64,000 nt of DNA from Angiostrongylus vasorum (taxonomy: Eukaryota; Nematoda; Chromadorea; Rhabditida; Metastrongylidae), in NCBI GenBank assembly GCA_018806985.1, contig JADANN010000465.1, positions 682,001-746,000 on the forward strand, in the 5' to 3' direction. The notes under the pieces were generated by a model. That model was not told the DNA's origin. It was given only the letters and a program-made list of their open reading frames with translations, and searched no databases. Positions within the stretch are counted from its first letter, which is position 1. Each line of letters starts with the position of its first letter. This document shows, in pieces, positions 35,901 to 45,151 of this stretch. Position numbers and translations under genes: made by a program.

Positions 35901-36230
35901 TTCCAAATGGCATGGGTCATTGCTACGCACTCTGTCAATAACGCCATACTTCTTCTAAAGGCTATGATTCCAAGGATGTAGGACATTCACTACTATCAGT
36001 ATTAATATAAGAAAGAAGGACAAAAAAGACGAGATGAAAAGAGAGAAGAAGCGTGTGAAAAAAATATGACTGAGTAAATGTATTTTTTTCGTGTTTCTTT
36101 TTAATTCAACAGATTAAATTCTTCACAAACTTACGACCAGTGACTGATAAGGCACACGGAATTGAGCAAACATTCCGATTAGGAGAAGGACACCTAACAT
36201 CGGGACTATAACCTTTAGCCGTCTCTGCAT
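20971..36230 (-). CDS. DUF1647-like type II membrane protein, putative glycosyltransferase-like
   Basis: A 15.3-kb minus-strand gene, ten exons placed: 36135-36230, 33333-33477, 28431-28537, 27908-27994, 27685-27783, 25634-25746, 23607-23664, 22513-22565, 21789-21893, 20971-21127 (stop at 20971). The ATG follows TTTCAGATA, a likely trans-splice site. Exon 1 codes a signal anchor ([16 protein letters not shown]). Later landmarks are [80 protein letters not shown] and [13 protein letters not shown]. This order is typical of a nematode-expanded family (DUF1647-like) thought to act in the Golgi lumen. Every placed junction is in phase except across two gaps: between 25634 and 23664 an exon is missing, and between 22513 and 21893 only a weak candidate (22152-22198) fits. 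About 306 residues are placed. Coding is near certain; the family name is from memory. Confidence 0.83.
21243..21450 (+). mobile_element. SINE-A, internally deleted
   Basis: Head GCGCGTATAGTGCAGTGGTT. The mid-body is shortened (the segment between ACTTATCTGGGAGGA and CTCTAACGATGC is missing compared with full copies), and the tail ends in AGCTTTATCC. It sits in an intron of the DUF1647-like gene, antisense to it. Confidence 0.8.
22607..22758. repeat. perfect 76-bp tandem duplication
   Basis: Two directly adjacent, apparently identical 76-base units starting CTATGTTCATACTGG (22607 and 22683). They abut the tail of the SINE-A copy at 22759. Identity implies a recent event or an assembly artefact. 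Confidence 0.9.
22759..23020 (-). mobile_element. SINE-A
   Basis: Full-length minus-strand copy: tail at the left (GAGCTCTCAGCTTCGATCAA), tRNA-like head at the right ending near 23020. Confidence 0.85.
23070..23195 (+). mobile_element. SINE-B head
   Basis: tRNA-like segment with A-box-like AAGCGCAGTGGCGGAGAT and B-box-like GGTGCTAGTTCGATTCCGCC. It matches the head of the fuller copy at 51060-51440. The body is mostly missing. Confidence 0.75.
23235..23595 (-). mobile_element. SINE-B
   Basis: Minus-strand copy sharing the body of the 51060 copy: GTGTGGATCCCAACACTTCT, TTGAATGTCGTCAAATCCTGG, and a tRNA-like head near 23530-23590. Its right end lies a few bases from an exon of the DUF1647-like gene (23607-23664). 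Confidence 0.75.
24035..24285. mobile_element. PLE-derived inverted-repeat element
   Basis: Left arm about 24037-24100 and right arm about 24215-24282 are inverted copies (left CAGCAATCGCGAGGTTGTTAA; right TTAACAACCTCGTAATTGCTG). The right side carries an intact hammerhead-like motif (24166-24201). It lies in an intron of the DUF1647-like gene. The tail sequence matches the 3' region of the Penelope-like element at 43330-44935. Confidence 0.75.
24166..24201 (+). ncRNA. minimal hammerhead-like ribozyme (core intact)
   Basis: The core reads CUGAAGA (24170-24176), one unpaired A, stem II GGCG/UGCC with loop AUAC, GAAA (24190-24193), then CGUC with predicted cleavage after 24197. Stem I pairs GGCU before the core with AGCU after the cut site. 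Stem III is reduced to a single A-U closing a CG, as in the PLE-associated hammerheads that act as dimers. Activity is not shown by sequence alone. Confidence 0.7.
24940..25112 (+). mobile_element. SINE-C
   Basis: tRNA-like head with B box GCGGGTTCGAAGCGC, then the family body (TCTCAGCACTCTTGTGG, GTATTTCACATAATATGCTG) and the tail GGGCAGTAAATAAAGG shared with other copies. Confidence 0.65.
25113..25185 (-). mobile_element. PLE tail with degenerate hammerhead motif
   Basis: Minus-strand tail fragment (CGAGGTTGTTAA at 25122 in plus orientation). The ribozyme-like segment at 25147-25180 keeps stem II GGCG/CGCU with loop AAGA and GAAA, but CUGANGA has become CUAAAGA, losing the essential G5, so it should be inactive. 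Confidence 0.65.
26155..26370 (-). mobile_element. SINE-A, diverged
   Basis: It retains GCGGTGGCCTACCGATCTAT, TCCTCCCAGACAAGTCTGAT and the 5' tail-side GGCCAATCCCTCA. The tRNA-like head is eroded. Confidence 0.7.
27275..27535 (-). mobile_element. SINE-A, diverged
   Basis: Old minus-strand copy (GGGCCTACAGATGTATAAAT, CCTCCATACAAGTTTTGTGC, head near GCGCTACACGAGCAC). It lies in the intron after the EYRWKP exon of the DUF1647-like gene. Confidence 0.7.
28595..28690 (-). mobile_element. SINE-A, 3' fragment
   Basis: Only the tail-proximal third remains (AATGCCCCATGCATTC through AGATTGAATAGG), then sequence changes. Confidence 0.65.
28750..29150 (+). repeat. R1 interspersed repeat
   Basis: Full-length copy: AACGGTTTACCGCCTCATAG, GCGATGTACAGAGGAGG, ACCAATACCAGGATTCACC, ending near GTGAGGATGGGCCG. 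Confidence 0.8.
29151..30739. other. unassigned intron
   Basis: Within the intron between the YDFCYRLP and [10 protein letters not shown] exons of the minus-strand gene. One open minus-strand stretch near 29935-30010 ends at a good donor (GTAAGC) and could code [18 protein letters not shown], but I could not link it to any gene. Confidence 0.35.
30740..31105. mobile_element. PLE-derived inverted-repeat element with SINE-C in its loop
   Basis: Left arm 30740-30806 (minus orientation) and right arm 31045-31105 (plus orientation) are inverted, diverged copies of a PLE tail. The left motif has CUGAGGA, a 4-bp stem II with one mismatch, GAAA and UGUC. The right has lost CUGANGA. The loop (30815-30995) is a minus-strand SINE-C copy with B-box-like CTGGTTCGAATCC. 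Confidence 0.6.
31811..32494 (+). CDS. candidate small gene in an intron of the opposite strand (unidentified)
   Basis: Two plus-strand open segments have protein-like composition. The first (about 31811-32122) codes a soluble, charged stretch including [20 protein letters not shown] and ends at a G|GTAATG donor. The second (about 32313-32494) carries a CxxC pair ([16 protein letters not shown]) followed by basic and Ser/Thr-rich residues and ends at G|GTTAGC. No acceptor gave matching phase between them, and no start codon was found for the first, so the model is incomplete. It lies in the intron between 28537 and 33333 of the minus-strand gene. No family recognised. It may be a decayed gene. 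Confidence 0.38.
32635..32920 (+). mobile_element. SINE-B, diverged
   Basis: Head AAAGCGCAGCGGTTAGTGGC, body CGACCAGCATTCTACGACAT matching the 23235 copy in reverse. The open frame through it is a by-product of the repeat. Confidence 0.65.
33478..34969. other. unassigned intron
   Basis: No repeat family recognised. A pyrimidine-rich tract lies at 34070-34120. A short minus-strand frame near 34548-34640 could code one hydrophobic helix ([18 protein letters not shown]), but it lacks context and was not added to the gene model. Confidence 0.4.
34970..35245 (+). mobile_element. SINE-A
   Basis: Head GGCGCGTGTAGCGCAGTTG, B box GGGATCGATCCC, full body, tail ending near GAAAGTCTTTATC. It lies in the first intron of the DUF1647-like gene, antisense. 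Confidence 0.87.
35790..35866 (+). mobile_element. PLE tail fragment (no hammerhead)
   Basis: It contains ACCTCGTGTCTACTTATTG and then the recurring terminal motif GCCGAGGTTAACAGAAAGTC, the same order as in copies that do keep the ribozyme-like part. 5'-truncated. Confidence 0.6.
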
Positions 36231-37499
36231 TATCTGAAAGAAGAAACAGTTTCTCTTTTGCCAAATCAGATTGGAAAAATCATCTATATGTTAACACTGT
36301 CAGTGCACCGAGTTGCTGTGGTCAACAGGCATCGGACAGGCTAATTACTAGTGGTCGTCGAAAATGAAACTACACAAAGTAACTTTTAGTTGGGCTCTTA
36401 TTGGAATTTCAGACTCGGCTTTTTACTTCTGACAGCTGTTCTGAGTATGAAAAATCCAGAACCGCAGTTATTCATATACTTGACCATATTACATTTTACT
36501 TGCTGAATTTTAAACGGCTTTCTTTAAAGTCGTAGTGGGCCGAGCACATTTTCTATCTCAATTCGGATGTTATTCTGGTTGGACAGGTTTCTTCCTCGTA
36601 GTTCCGAAAAGTCGGAGGAGAGTTTACCAACTTACGGTGAAGTCTATTAAAACATGGAAGCGATTAATATTAGTCACATTGCTTAAAAAATAAGAGCAAT
36701 GCACGTAAAGCAGTCGGCAAATCCGGTCCAAAATGTGAAGAACGGCGTGCTTCTAATGATACAGTTGAGGAGTGGTGAAACTACTATCTGCATACACAAA
36801 TGAATCGTCTTTATGGATTAAGAAGAATTCAACGGTTGCTGGCGCAATCTACATTTAACTGTTAATATGCTGCGAAGGCTAAATATAATTTCGACAATGT
36901 CTCGAAAAGCCACGTTTGGGTTTTCTCATGTCGTCATCGCTTTCCAACTGGTGACTTTGTTATTGTTAGTATGGCAGTGAATATGGCCATTCGCTAAATA
37001 GTATGTGCCCTTTCAGATGAAAATGTCAGCTCTCTTCTTAGCACACGAGACTTTGCTGAAGGGTGAACTCTCAGAAGTACATTGTAGTTCGATACCTCTA
37101 GTCATGACGAGGTAACAAACTATTGGGAATGTTTAGGAGAGATGAGTCACGATGTTTAAACTGTAAAGGAGGGCAAATGAACGAAAGTGTTGTAGAAAAC
37201 CATTGCGGTGTACGGCGTACTCTGACAGGGCGGAACGCTTTACTAAAAGGTATCTCCTTGTAATTCTTTGCTGGGAACCAAAGAATAGATTTTGTTTTTA
37301 AAGCGAGCGGTCAATACGTATAGAAAATAGAGTTTTAGAACAATTTCTTGAGAAGATGATTGTAAAATAATACGGACGAATTTCTACACATCCCAAGGTT
37401 ATTTCTATCCCAGGAAGGTGCTGATTTGGGTGTAGTAGCACCACGAGCAACTTATCTATTACGGATTCCTGATGTTCAGTCATGCACATGTTCTTACGA
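36231..37499. other. intergenic, 5' flank of the DUF1647-like gene
   Basis: No exon or known repeat recognised. A possible R1 trace is at 37075-37110 (CATTGTAGTTCGATACC). Confidence 0.4.
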
Positions 37500-38170
37500 A
37501 TTTCCCTTGTCTAGCTGACGCGAGGTTGCTATAGATGTTCTTAGTGCTGTTGTTCTTGTTGCTGTTGTTGTTGTTGTTCAATGGCTGACGTCTCATCAAC
37601 TTCGCCTTCCGCAGAGTCTGGACGTACCATGTGCAATAGTAGCTCCACAACTTGGTAACATCCATAGTATTAATGAAAATCCAGCATATGAATAAACGCC
37701 AATTTTTCAAAAACTACCCACCGTGCTCTTGGACCAGCCGTGTGTTGTTCACGAGAAGTGATGAGTGAGACCCATCTAAGGGGATGCTTTCCAGAAAATC
37801 ATTCTGAGATATGGCGCCACATCTCGTGTGATAGTGGTGAGGCCCCCTTCGCCTTTCCGGTTCGTCTTTGAAGGTTTGAAATTTATCCAAAACGCCTCAA
37901 GAGTGTTTCGCGCTCATATTTTAACACGTTGTCGATATTTTGTGAATGACACGCGGATGGTCCAACAGCGCGGTGGCTAATTTCTCGAAAATTGGCCTTT
38001 ATTCATATGCTGGATCTTCATTAATACTATGGATGTCACCGAATTGTGGGGCTGCTGTTACGTACGGTGCATCTCGACTCTGAGGAAGGCGAAGTCGCAG
38101 GAACATTAGCCATCGAAAAACAACAACAACGATAAGAAGATCTATACCAACCTCGTGCCAGCTAAACAAC
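37500..38170. mobile_element. large PLE-derived inverted repeat with PLE endonuclease-end fragment in the loop
   Basis: Arms 37505-37715 and 37985-38165 are inverted copies about 180-210 bases long. Each arm includes a degenerate hammerhead-like segment: at 37583-37618 (minus) CUGANGA has become CUGCGGA and GAAA has become GAGA; at 38078-38112 (plus) CUGAGGA is kept but GAAA has become GGAA. The loop at about 37790-37965 (minus) matches the C-terminal end of the PLE coding region near 43640-43800 (shared ATATGGCGCCA-type and AATTTATCCAAAA-type segments). The element therefore kept both tails and a scrap of coding sequence. Confidence 0.72.
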
Positions 38171-38261
38171 GGTAATTCGTAAGAACATTTGTTAAACATA
38201 TCGACTATTATGCCGAGGTTTATAAAAAAACTGATGATTTGTGGCATAACGTAACGACTGA

Positions 38262-38600
38262 AGAAAAATGATAGCGAATTGTCTGATCGTCACAGCAGTG
38301 TGTTTCGCCATGACAACGCCGGACGATCTGTGGGCATTAATAGTGCAGCTACGGATAGAGTGTTTTGGTCGATCTTTTATGTTTCATCGACCTCGCTTCC
38401 TTGCACTGTTATCTGTTCGCCTAAAACTTCCTGTAAGTTTTACAGTTCCTTATCTTGGACATTGTGAAGATGGATGACTTCTTCACCGACACGACTCGGA
38501 TGTGCTTCGAGAGGATTTCCGGCACCCCTGAGAGTTGGTAACCGGTCATTTAAGACAACAAGGCACAGGCTTTGTTCATTAAGGTCTTTTTTAAAAAGAA
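38262..38600 (+). pseudogene. possible mariner-type transposase fragment
   Basis: One frame reads SSVFRHDNAGRS, resembling the HDNARPH segment around the second catalytic Asp of mariner transposases. Another frame downstream reads MDDFFTDTTRMCFERISG, resembling the region near the transposase C-terminus. Frames differ, the motif is imperfect, and no terminal inverted repeats were seen. A decayed fragment at best. Confidence 0.45.
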
Positions 38601-38696
38601 TTCACAGCCCCTTCTCGAAAACGTCATTCCAAAGAGAAAAATAGCAGAGCATTCTGGATGACCAGATGGATGTTTGTAAGACTTCTTGTTTAACTT

Positions 38697-38965
38697 TTTA
38701 AATGATGCTGAGATATTTGCAAAACTCTGGACCGCAGGTGCCTATGGTGGGGAACGAACGCGCTATTGTCCTTTCCGGGGAGTAGCGCGCTCACCACCAC
38801 ACCATGCGGGTCCTTCGTTTCGCCTGTCTCTCAGCTAGTTCTATTGATCTTTTGCCATCAGCAATCACCCGTCAGCGGGATTGATCTGGGGGGCCCAAAT
38901 CGGCAACGAACCCAGTTTCCAGTTATATTTCGCAACGCATACCCTGCCGCTAAAAAAGAGTAGGC
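38697..38965 (-). mobile_element. SINE-C
   Basis: Minus-strand copy: body CGTCAGCGGGATTGATCTGG, tRNA-like core with CATGGTGTGGTGGTGAGC and a B-box-like GCGTTCGTTCCC, then CAGAGTTTTGCAAATATCTC toward the tail. The core is shared with 40560 and 62905. Confidence 0.75.
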
Positions 38966-40559
38966 AGTAAATAAGAAGTCAAAACTTCTTGTTTACTTCG
39001 TTGCTGAGGTGAAGGAATTGCAATTTAAAGTTCTAGGCGTTTGAGAATATCTGCGAAATTGTACTATTATATGAAAGAACTAAAATTGCCAAGCTAAATC
39101 TTAGCACCACTACTCCAAACGATCAATACCAATGAAACACTTCACAACAGGCTCAAGGATAGCGAAGATAAGAGAAAAGTGAACGTAGCACTACGGATTC
39201 AAAATACTTCCAATAGCATAAATGATTCAGTGGCTATTCTTTCCCTTCAAAGTAAAAAATATTTTGTAACAATAGTGAATCAGAGCATATTCCAAATTGT
39301 ACTGAATTACCACACAGTGCAATGTAGCGTCGCTGTCGTAGATATAGTCTCCGTCGGTTCGATCTCCGCCCTCCGATAAAACACTTCATGCTTCCACGAC
39401 CTCGTTGAATTAGCAGAGAATTGCACAACGTTTGAACTTCATATCTGTTCTTAGTCCTTGATTAATTTGTTCTTATTACTGCCCTTCCTTATAATATAAC
39501 CATTCATTCACGCTTTCCGTACCACCGATGTCATTTGTGCATAACTTTAGCCCTCTTAATCATTAAGTAACTCGAGCGAGTATATCGATTTCTCCTTGTC
39601 ATAATGCAGCAGGGCTATTCAGAATCCTTTGCTTGCTCCAGGGACACGGAGGACATCAAGTTTTGGGACAAATGCTTTCTCGTTACGGTTTTTTTTCTGT
39701 TACGAGGACAGTTGTTCAGCATAACTCGTTCAGCTCTGCACTGGTTCAGTCGTGGCTGGAATTCCGAGTAGAAATGTGGAGCTGATTCATAGGTTCGGTG
39801 ACAGTTCTGTGGAGTGAGTCCCTGTGTACATTGCAGTTCGACACTTAACGCATGCGCTCTCGACGCTAAGCCGTGATAAACAGTGGTGAAGTTCCGTTTA
39901 AGCAATTGTAAAAACAGCTATTATTTCTATTTCCATAAGCTACGAGAAGTTTGGGTGATTACAAGTGATATAAATCGTTATTCTTATTAGCATCAGTGTT
40001 TTAAAGACATGTCCATACTCAGACTTTTTATTTTGCGTGCTTCATACTTGTGCATAATTGGTTATGGGTATTATGAGAAATACAACACCACCTACGTACT
40101 TCCGTCGATTACCGAGTATATCGAGCAAGCGCTAATAAGGTCTCCACTCATCTTCGCCAACTGGTTAGCTCGTTTGTGTTCTTGTAAGCACTCCCACAGG
40201 TGTGCCCTGGAAGGTCGCTGAGAAGCAAATCCTAAGCAAATGATCCTGGCAGCCCATTCGCTCAATCCACCTGGACCTAAGATTTAGAGCACATATTTGG
40301 TTCGCAGTAAACCGATAGCACGCAGCATGGAGAGGCAACACCTAGACTCACGAATGAATGAATCGAGCTCATGCCTGCTGGGAAAATCCGTGGTTATCAT
40401 GTTTGGTTCAAAAACTATATCCTGGCATCTGCAGCAGTTATCAAGTCCTAAACTTGGAAACCATGACGCAGTATTTAAAAAAAATAAGGCAATGTCTAAT
40501 TTCAGCGCTTACATCAAAGTGTCTCAGTCTAACTGAAAAAGAGTAACTCTACATCTTAA
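38966..40559. other. unassigned
   Basis: No gene recognised. A likely R1 trace (minus) is at 39815-39890 (TACATTGCAGTTCGACAC, compare TATATCGCAGTTCGACAC in the 55660 copy). Confidence 0.4.
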
Positions 40560-40765
40560 CCTTTTTTATTTGCTGCCTACTTTTAATTTTTTAACGGCAG
40601 GGTATCATGTGAAATACAACTGTGACGATGCTGAGATATTTGCAAAACTCGGGACCGCAGGTGTCTAAGGTGGGGAACGAACGCGCTATTGCCCTTTCCG
40701 GGAAGTAAAGCGTTCACCAACACACCATGCGGGTCCTTCGTTTCGCCTGTCTCTCAGCTAGTTAT
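40560..40765 (-). mobile_element. SINE-C
   Basis: It shares GCTGAGATATTTGCAAAACT, GGGGAACGAACGCGCTATTG and CACCATGCGGGTCCTTCGTT with the copy at 38697, and has the tail CTGCCTACTTTTAATTTTTT. Confidence 0.75.
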
Positions 40766-41314
40766 CTTAGTAACTCTATAGTTGTTCGAAGTTCTCAAAA
40801 TTTAGGGGAAAATGTGCAGATAATCCACAGAACGCAAAAAAAATAAAGCACCGCTTTTCTCTGAGGCTTCGCTGAAGCATTTGCATCTAAAACATCGACA
40901 TTTTTGAATATTTGATAATCGATTATAAATATAAGTCAAACCCAAATACTCCACAGTCGGGCATAGGACACGGAGACACAATGGGGAAGAATTTGGAGTA
41001 GAGGTCACTATCCTCGCACCGGAAATGAAAACTTCAGTGCGCAAAGCTCTTCATTCTGGATAAATTCCAGGCATCCCTAAAATGAACAGCAAGTTTATCT
41101 CAGGCTGATATTTTTAATGCGTGAGGCGCATCACCCATCCATGTCAGTTAATCTCCACATGGAATATTCGGTGCAAACGCTCATAATTAGCAGTAAGTAT
41201 GTGAAGGACCCATTTTCTTTTCTAGAGGGATTGAAATCTGGGAATCAGTAGTTTTTTTTGCTGGCGTAGTGGAGATATTTGCCTGACTATGTTGAAGCCA
41301 AAATGACCCCTCTG

Positions 41315-41435
41315 GGCTATGAGAAAGGGGGAACTGCCGAGACGTCAGTTTTTGTGAATGAACGTTATAATACATTGTCTTCTTGATGTTCGAACACGAG
41401 ATTGCTAACAGGAAAACTTATTTTTTGATCTGAGC
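41315..41435 (+). mobile_element. PLE tail with degenerate hammerhead motif
   Basis: The motif at about 41318-41349 keeps CUGCC-GAGA-CGUC-AGU but has lost CUGANGA and a clean GAAA. It is followed by CACGAGATTGCTAACAGG and TTGATCTGAGCC, the same order as in other tails. Confidence 0.55.
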
Positions 41436-41633
41436 CATGCATATTTCTCACCCACGTGGGATTTGGTGCTGCTGTTCTCCAATAATAATTAGACGACTTA
41501 AGAGCAGTAGAACAGTGAGTGTAAAGAGGTTTACACTGTACACTATGCGAATAATCATTCCTGTATTGCTTCCCTGCTAAATTCATGACAATGTTTGACC
41601 GAATGGATAGCGTGTCACTTTAACTCTTCCACC

Positions 41634-41760
41634 CTCCAAAGAAGGCGAAGCCGCAGAAACCTCAGCCGGCATTGCATTGGGTAAACCTTGCTGTTAACAA
41701 CATTGTTCTTGCTCCTCAAGAAAACGGTATATTATTGATCTGTGCCGAGGCTAAAAAAAG
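41634..41760 (+). mobile_element. PLE tail with degenerate hammerhead motif
   Basis: It reads CCAAAGAAGGCGAAGCCGCAGAAAC then CUC-AGCC, so GAAA is kept and the 5' core lost, followed by ACCTTGCTGTTAACAAC and TTGATCTGTGCCGAGGCTAA, the recurring end motif. Confidence 0.6.
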
Positions 41761-42479
41761 CAGATTACTAACAACCTTCTGTATTCTCTTCAAGGAAGTA
41801 GCGAATCGATGAGCTGGTGAAGACCCGACAACACTACGCTGAAAATAAACCGACAATAGCGAAACATCTACTAGGAACACAACGACGGCGTTCTCAGTAG
41901 GAGAGACGAGAAACGATATCGAGTCCTTTTTTTATCGGTAACAATGACATGGTCTTGCGGTTCGCGTCATCATCAATAGTAAACAACAAGTTTTCTCCAC
42001 ACTTGTAATCCGACAAACCGTTAATACGAGGAGAAAAACTGAGCTGCAGAATTGTATTTTCTAAACAATGACTGGCATCATGGTTCAGACACGATGCTGT
42101 TAACCACAACTGTTACTAGGATGTGGATATTTCGAATATTTTAAGACATCATTAAAATCTTCAAAATTGTTGGTTTTGCAACTCATTACAAAAAAGCGAA
42201 CGAAGGAAATACTTTCTCACACGTACCGACATCTCATATTGCGTGAATTCCAGTACTTCATGCATCTGATTCGTTTCCTCGCACGCGTCATCCACGAAGG
42301 TGTTCGAGCGTTTGTGTGTGAAGTCGACTGCTGCTAGCTTTTAGGTGTTCTTATGGATGTTACTGAAATGTTGTGAGCCGGTTATCCGGGAATTTCGGGG
42401 ACAACTATATTAGGGGGTTGCGAGGTCTCCATTACAAGAGGTCACCAGCATTTATATGTCGTAATGAGTCCTTCAGAGC
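41761..42479. other. unassigned
   Basis: No exon or repeat recognised. Confidence 0.4.
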
Positions 42480-42745
42480 GCGCCTGGAGCACGCGTCGGA
42501 GGCGCCCTGCAACATACACGTGGAATTGGTCTCGGGCACATGGCCCACCAAATCTTCCATCCATCGGTGGTCGGCATATTGGTACCAGACTTGTCTTGGA
42601 GGACAGCAGCACTGGCTCGATACATCAATAGGTTACCGCGAGTTATTGTGAAGGCCATATATGCATTCAATCACCCACAAATGATGCTTGATGAAGTCGA
42701 ATGCATGGCGCATCTCTCATTGATTGGTCAACGCCGAAAGCTTTT
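42480..42745 (+). mobile_element. SINE-A
   Basis: Head GGAGGCGCCCTGCAACATAC, eroded B box (GGAATTGGTCTC), full body, tail GCCGAAAGCTTTTA. Confidence 0.85.
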
Positions 42746-42794
42746 AATGAGTCCTTCCCAAATAGGTCTGCTGCCAATCGCTTGACCCATTATA

Positions 42795-42895
42795 GATGAG
42801 TGGGCTGGTTTATCCAACGTCGAATCGAACCAGGCTATTGCTCGGAATGAACGGCATTTCTGCCACTGGGCTATGCGAACCTCCATGAAAGAGTA
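42795..42895 (-). repeat. tRNA-like SINE head (unclassified)
   Basis: On the minus strand, GCATAGCCCAGTGGCAGAAA then CCTGGTTCGATTCGACG, 30-40 bases apart, resemble A and B boxes. It does not fold into a full cloverleaf that I could draw, so it is probably a SINE head rather than a tRNA gene. Confidence 0.5.
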
Positions 42896-42929
42896 AAAAA
42901 AATTGATCTGAAAGTCGATATTGTGCATG

Positions 42930-43165
42930 CACCTTTTTTCAACAATTAATGCTAGAGGAATATTGAGATGTGTACGAAACTCGGAATGGCAGCTGGTTCC
43001 CGATCCTGTGATTACCCCTACCAGGAGCTTTACCTGCTGTCCACCACACCAACTGAGGCCCTTTCTTTGTTTTTCTCTCAGTTTTGATTTCACTGCTAAC
43101 AGTAGTAATCAGTCGACAAAGTGAATGATTTGGGGGGCACAAATCGACATCGAACCCAGTTCAGC
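42930..43165 (-). mobile_element. SINE-C, diverged
   Basis: It shares the order ATTGAGATGTGTACGAAACT, GGTTCCCGATCCTG, CACCACACCAACTGAGGCCC and the body near GATTTGGGGGGCACAAATCG. Confidence 0.6.
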
Positions 43166-43329
43166 CGAAGCTGCAATAGAAATGACACTGTTTTTTAACT
43201 TTCATTTTCTCGCCTTTCTTTTTTTCTTCACAACGGTCTATGACAGGAAATACCACCATAGGGGATACGGGAAGAAAGGAGTAAAAAGCAGAAAAGAAAT
43301 AAAAGCAGCGAAAGCAAGTAAACAAACAA

Positions 43330-44935
43330 ATTCGATATTTTTTCTTAAATAAGCAGACACGAGGTTGTTATTATGGAATTTATTAGGATACAATGCTGAC
43401 ATTTCGGCGGTTTCGCCTTCTTCAGAGCCTGGAAAGGTCAAATCGAGATGCGATCTGCTCAGCCAAACACTTTCACAACCCTAGCAGGTAAAACTTAGCA
43501 AGTAAATTTGCATTCGCATAAGAAACAGCTTCACTTAAACACCTAGCGTTTATTTGTTGTAAGTGTATAAGTTAGTAGGTGGATAGCAACCGCACAGAGT
43601 AATACATGGGCGACGACTGTGCCTGTGTCAGGTCATTGGATCAGCCTGAGGTATGGCGCCAGGTCACGCGTGATGACATGACACTCCTCCTTGCTGTTCA
43701 GTTTTGAATTTTTGGAATTAATCGAGAACCCTTCAACAGATTTATGCGCTGATGTTTTCGATTCTTTGTGAGGATAGTGTCTCCTACTTCAAAATCTTCT
43801 CCGTTGTGTTTCTGCGCCCTCTGCGCGCCAAGTGGAGTGTTTTGTTTCAATTTAGATTTACCGACTAGGCAACCTACTGACTACCGATTCCCTTATTAAG
43901 CAACGTTTTATGGCCGCACTTATTTCGTTTGAAATAAAGGGCAAGAAGAACGGAGAATTGTTCTCGCTTGAATTATCGCTCTGGGGCGTCGTTTTTCCAC
44001 TATGTCTATGCCGAGAAGCTACAGTTTCGTAACCATTTAAAATGGCTATTTGGCGCGCCAGTTTCGAGGATTCTTCCCTCTGCTCTCTATCTGTGCACAC
44101 GCTGTTGACGGTTCGAAACATATTTCTTGTAAGCGCCCTTTTTAGTGTGTGAGGGATGAGAGGAGAGATAATGAACCACTATATTCTTACTTCTTGGCTT
44201 TCGATACCATTTTGTGATGTAGCCGTTTTGGGATAGGTTAACTTGAACGTTTGTCAATGGAAGCCAGTTTTCCTTCGGTTTCTTACGGGTGCATTTTATG
44301 TACTCTGACTGTTCGTTCAATAACTCAAAGCATTTGTCTATCTCCTGTAATGTGGAGCAGATGACAAAACAATCATCTATATACCTACAGTACAGTAAAA
44401 GCCTGAGATGGATTACCGGTGCTTCCACTTTAGACATAAAGCCAACGGCAAGGGTTGGTGCCAGTAGCTGTCTCATTGCCAACCCTCTAATCTGCGCGTA
44501 ATATTTCCCGGGCCATCTGAAGATCGAGTAGTTTGGAAAGGCCTTTAGAATGGCCATAGGCTGCTGGATAGAAAAAGCCATACATGTTAATTGCTTCTTC
44601 GTGTTGCTCAAGAAGCTCGCGGATGGCTTGCGTTGCGGAGTCGTTCGACACATTAGTGTAAAGGGCGGTAATGTCGGACGACTCCATAACGTACGCGCTT
44701 TTGGGAGATGCGTTAAGCAGACGATCCAGGAACATTTGGGTGTTCGTGACATAGGCTGGTATGTGCTTAAGCAACAGGTTGAGAATTAGATTTATAAAAC
44801 AAGCAAATCTATCCGTAGGCCCGTCTCCACAACTGGTGCTGGGTGTAGCTTTAAAGGTGGAGGGGTAGTCCCCGGTAGGGGGTAACCACAGGTTGGATAA
44901 CATGTGAAGACCGGTCTCTAAGCATTTAGATGCGT
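43330..44935 (-). mobile_element. Penelope-like element, 5'-truncated, with broken reverse transcriptase
   Basis: PLEs are retroelements with a telomerase-like reverse transcriptase and often a GIY-YIG endonuclease. On the minus strand the frame starts abruptly near 44903, carries MESSDITALYTNVSN near 44680 (a core RT motif region) and RYIDDCFVI near 44380 (the metal-binding DD pair intact), then NIVVHYLSSHPSHTKKGAY near 44180, typical of PLE proteins. A frameshift near 44500-44750 separates two halves. After 43858 the GIY-YIG core is deleted, but the protein end (FEVGDTI near 43790, then KIQN near 43705) can still be read. The 3' untranslated part contains a hammerhead-like motif (43395-43429) and the tail ending near 43330. 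No intact copy is in the window. Confidence 0.88.
43395..43429 (-). ncRNA. minimal hammerhead-like ribozyme (core intact) in PLE 3' tail
   Basis: Minus-strand reading: GGCU, CUGAAGA, one unpaired A, stem II GGCG/CGCC (four Watson-Crick pairs) with loop AAAC, GAAA, UGUC, cleavage predicted between 43398 and 43397, then AGC pairing with the upstream GCU. It lies about 130 bases beyond the end of the PLE coding remnant, the expected location in a PLE terminal repeat. Confidence 0.75.
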
Positions 44936-45151
44936 GTTTGAAGATAAATACACGTTAGTGCGCACCACGTATCGATTAACACTCACATTATGTTCTAGTC
45001 AGGAAATTCAAACGTGTGGAATAAATGACAGTGTAAATGGGTGAACATGTACCCCATGTATATAAATGTGTCCGTCTATGTATGCCTATGTATGTACGTA
45101 GAGATGCATATATGCACATATGCACTTTTCTTCTTTTTTCTTCCTCTATGG
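44936..45151. other. unassigned; short ATGT-rich tract
   Basis: Between the truncated PLE and an R1 copy. It contains a CATGTATATAAATGTG-type low-complexity tract near 45045-45125. Confidence 0.4.
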
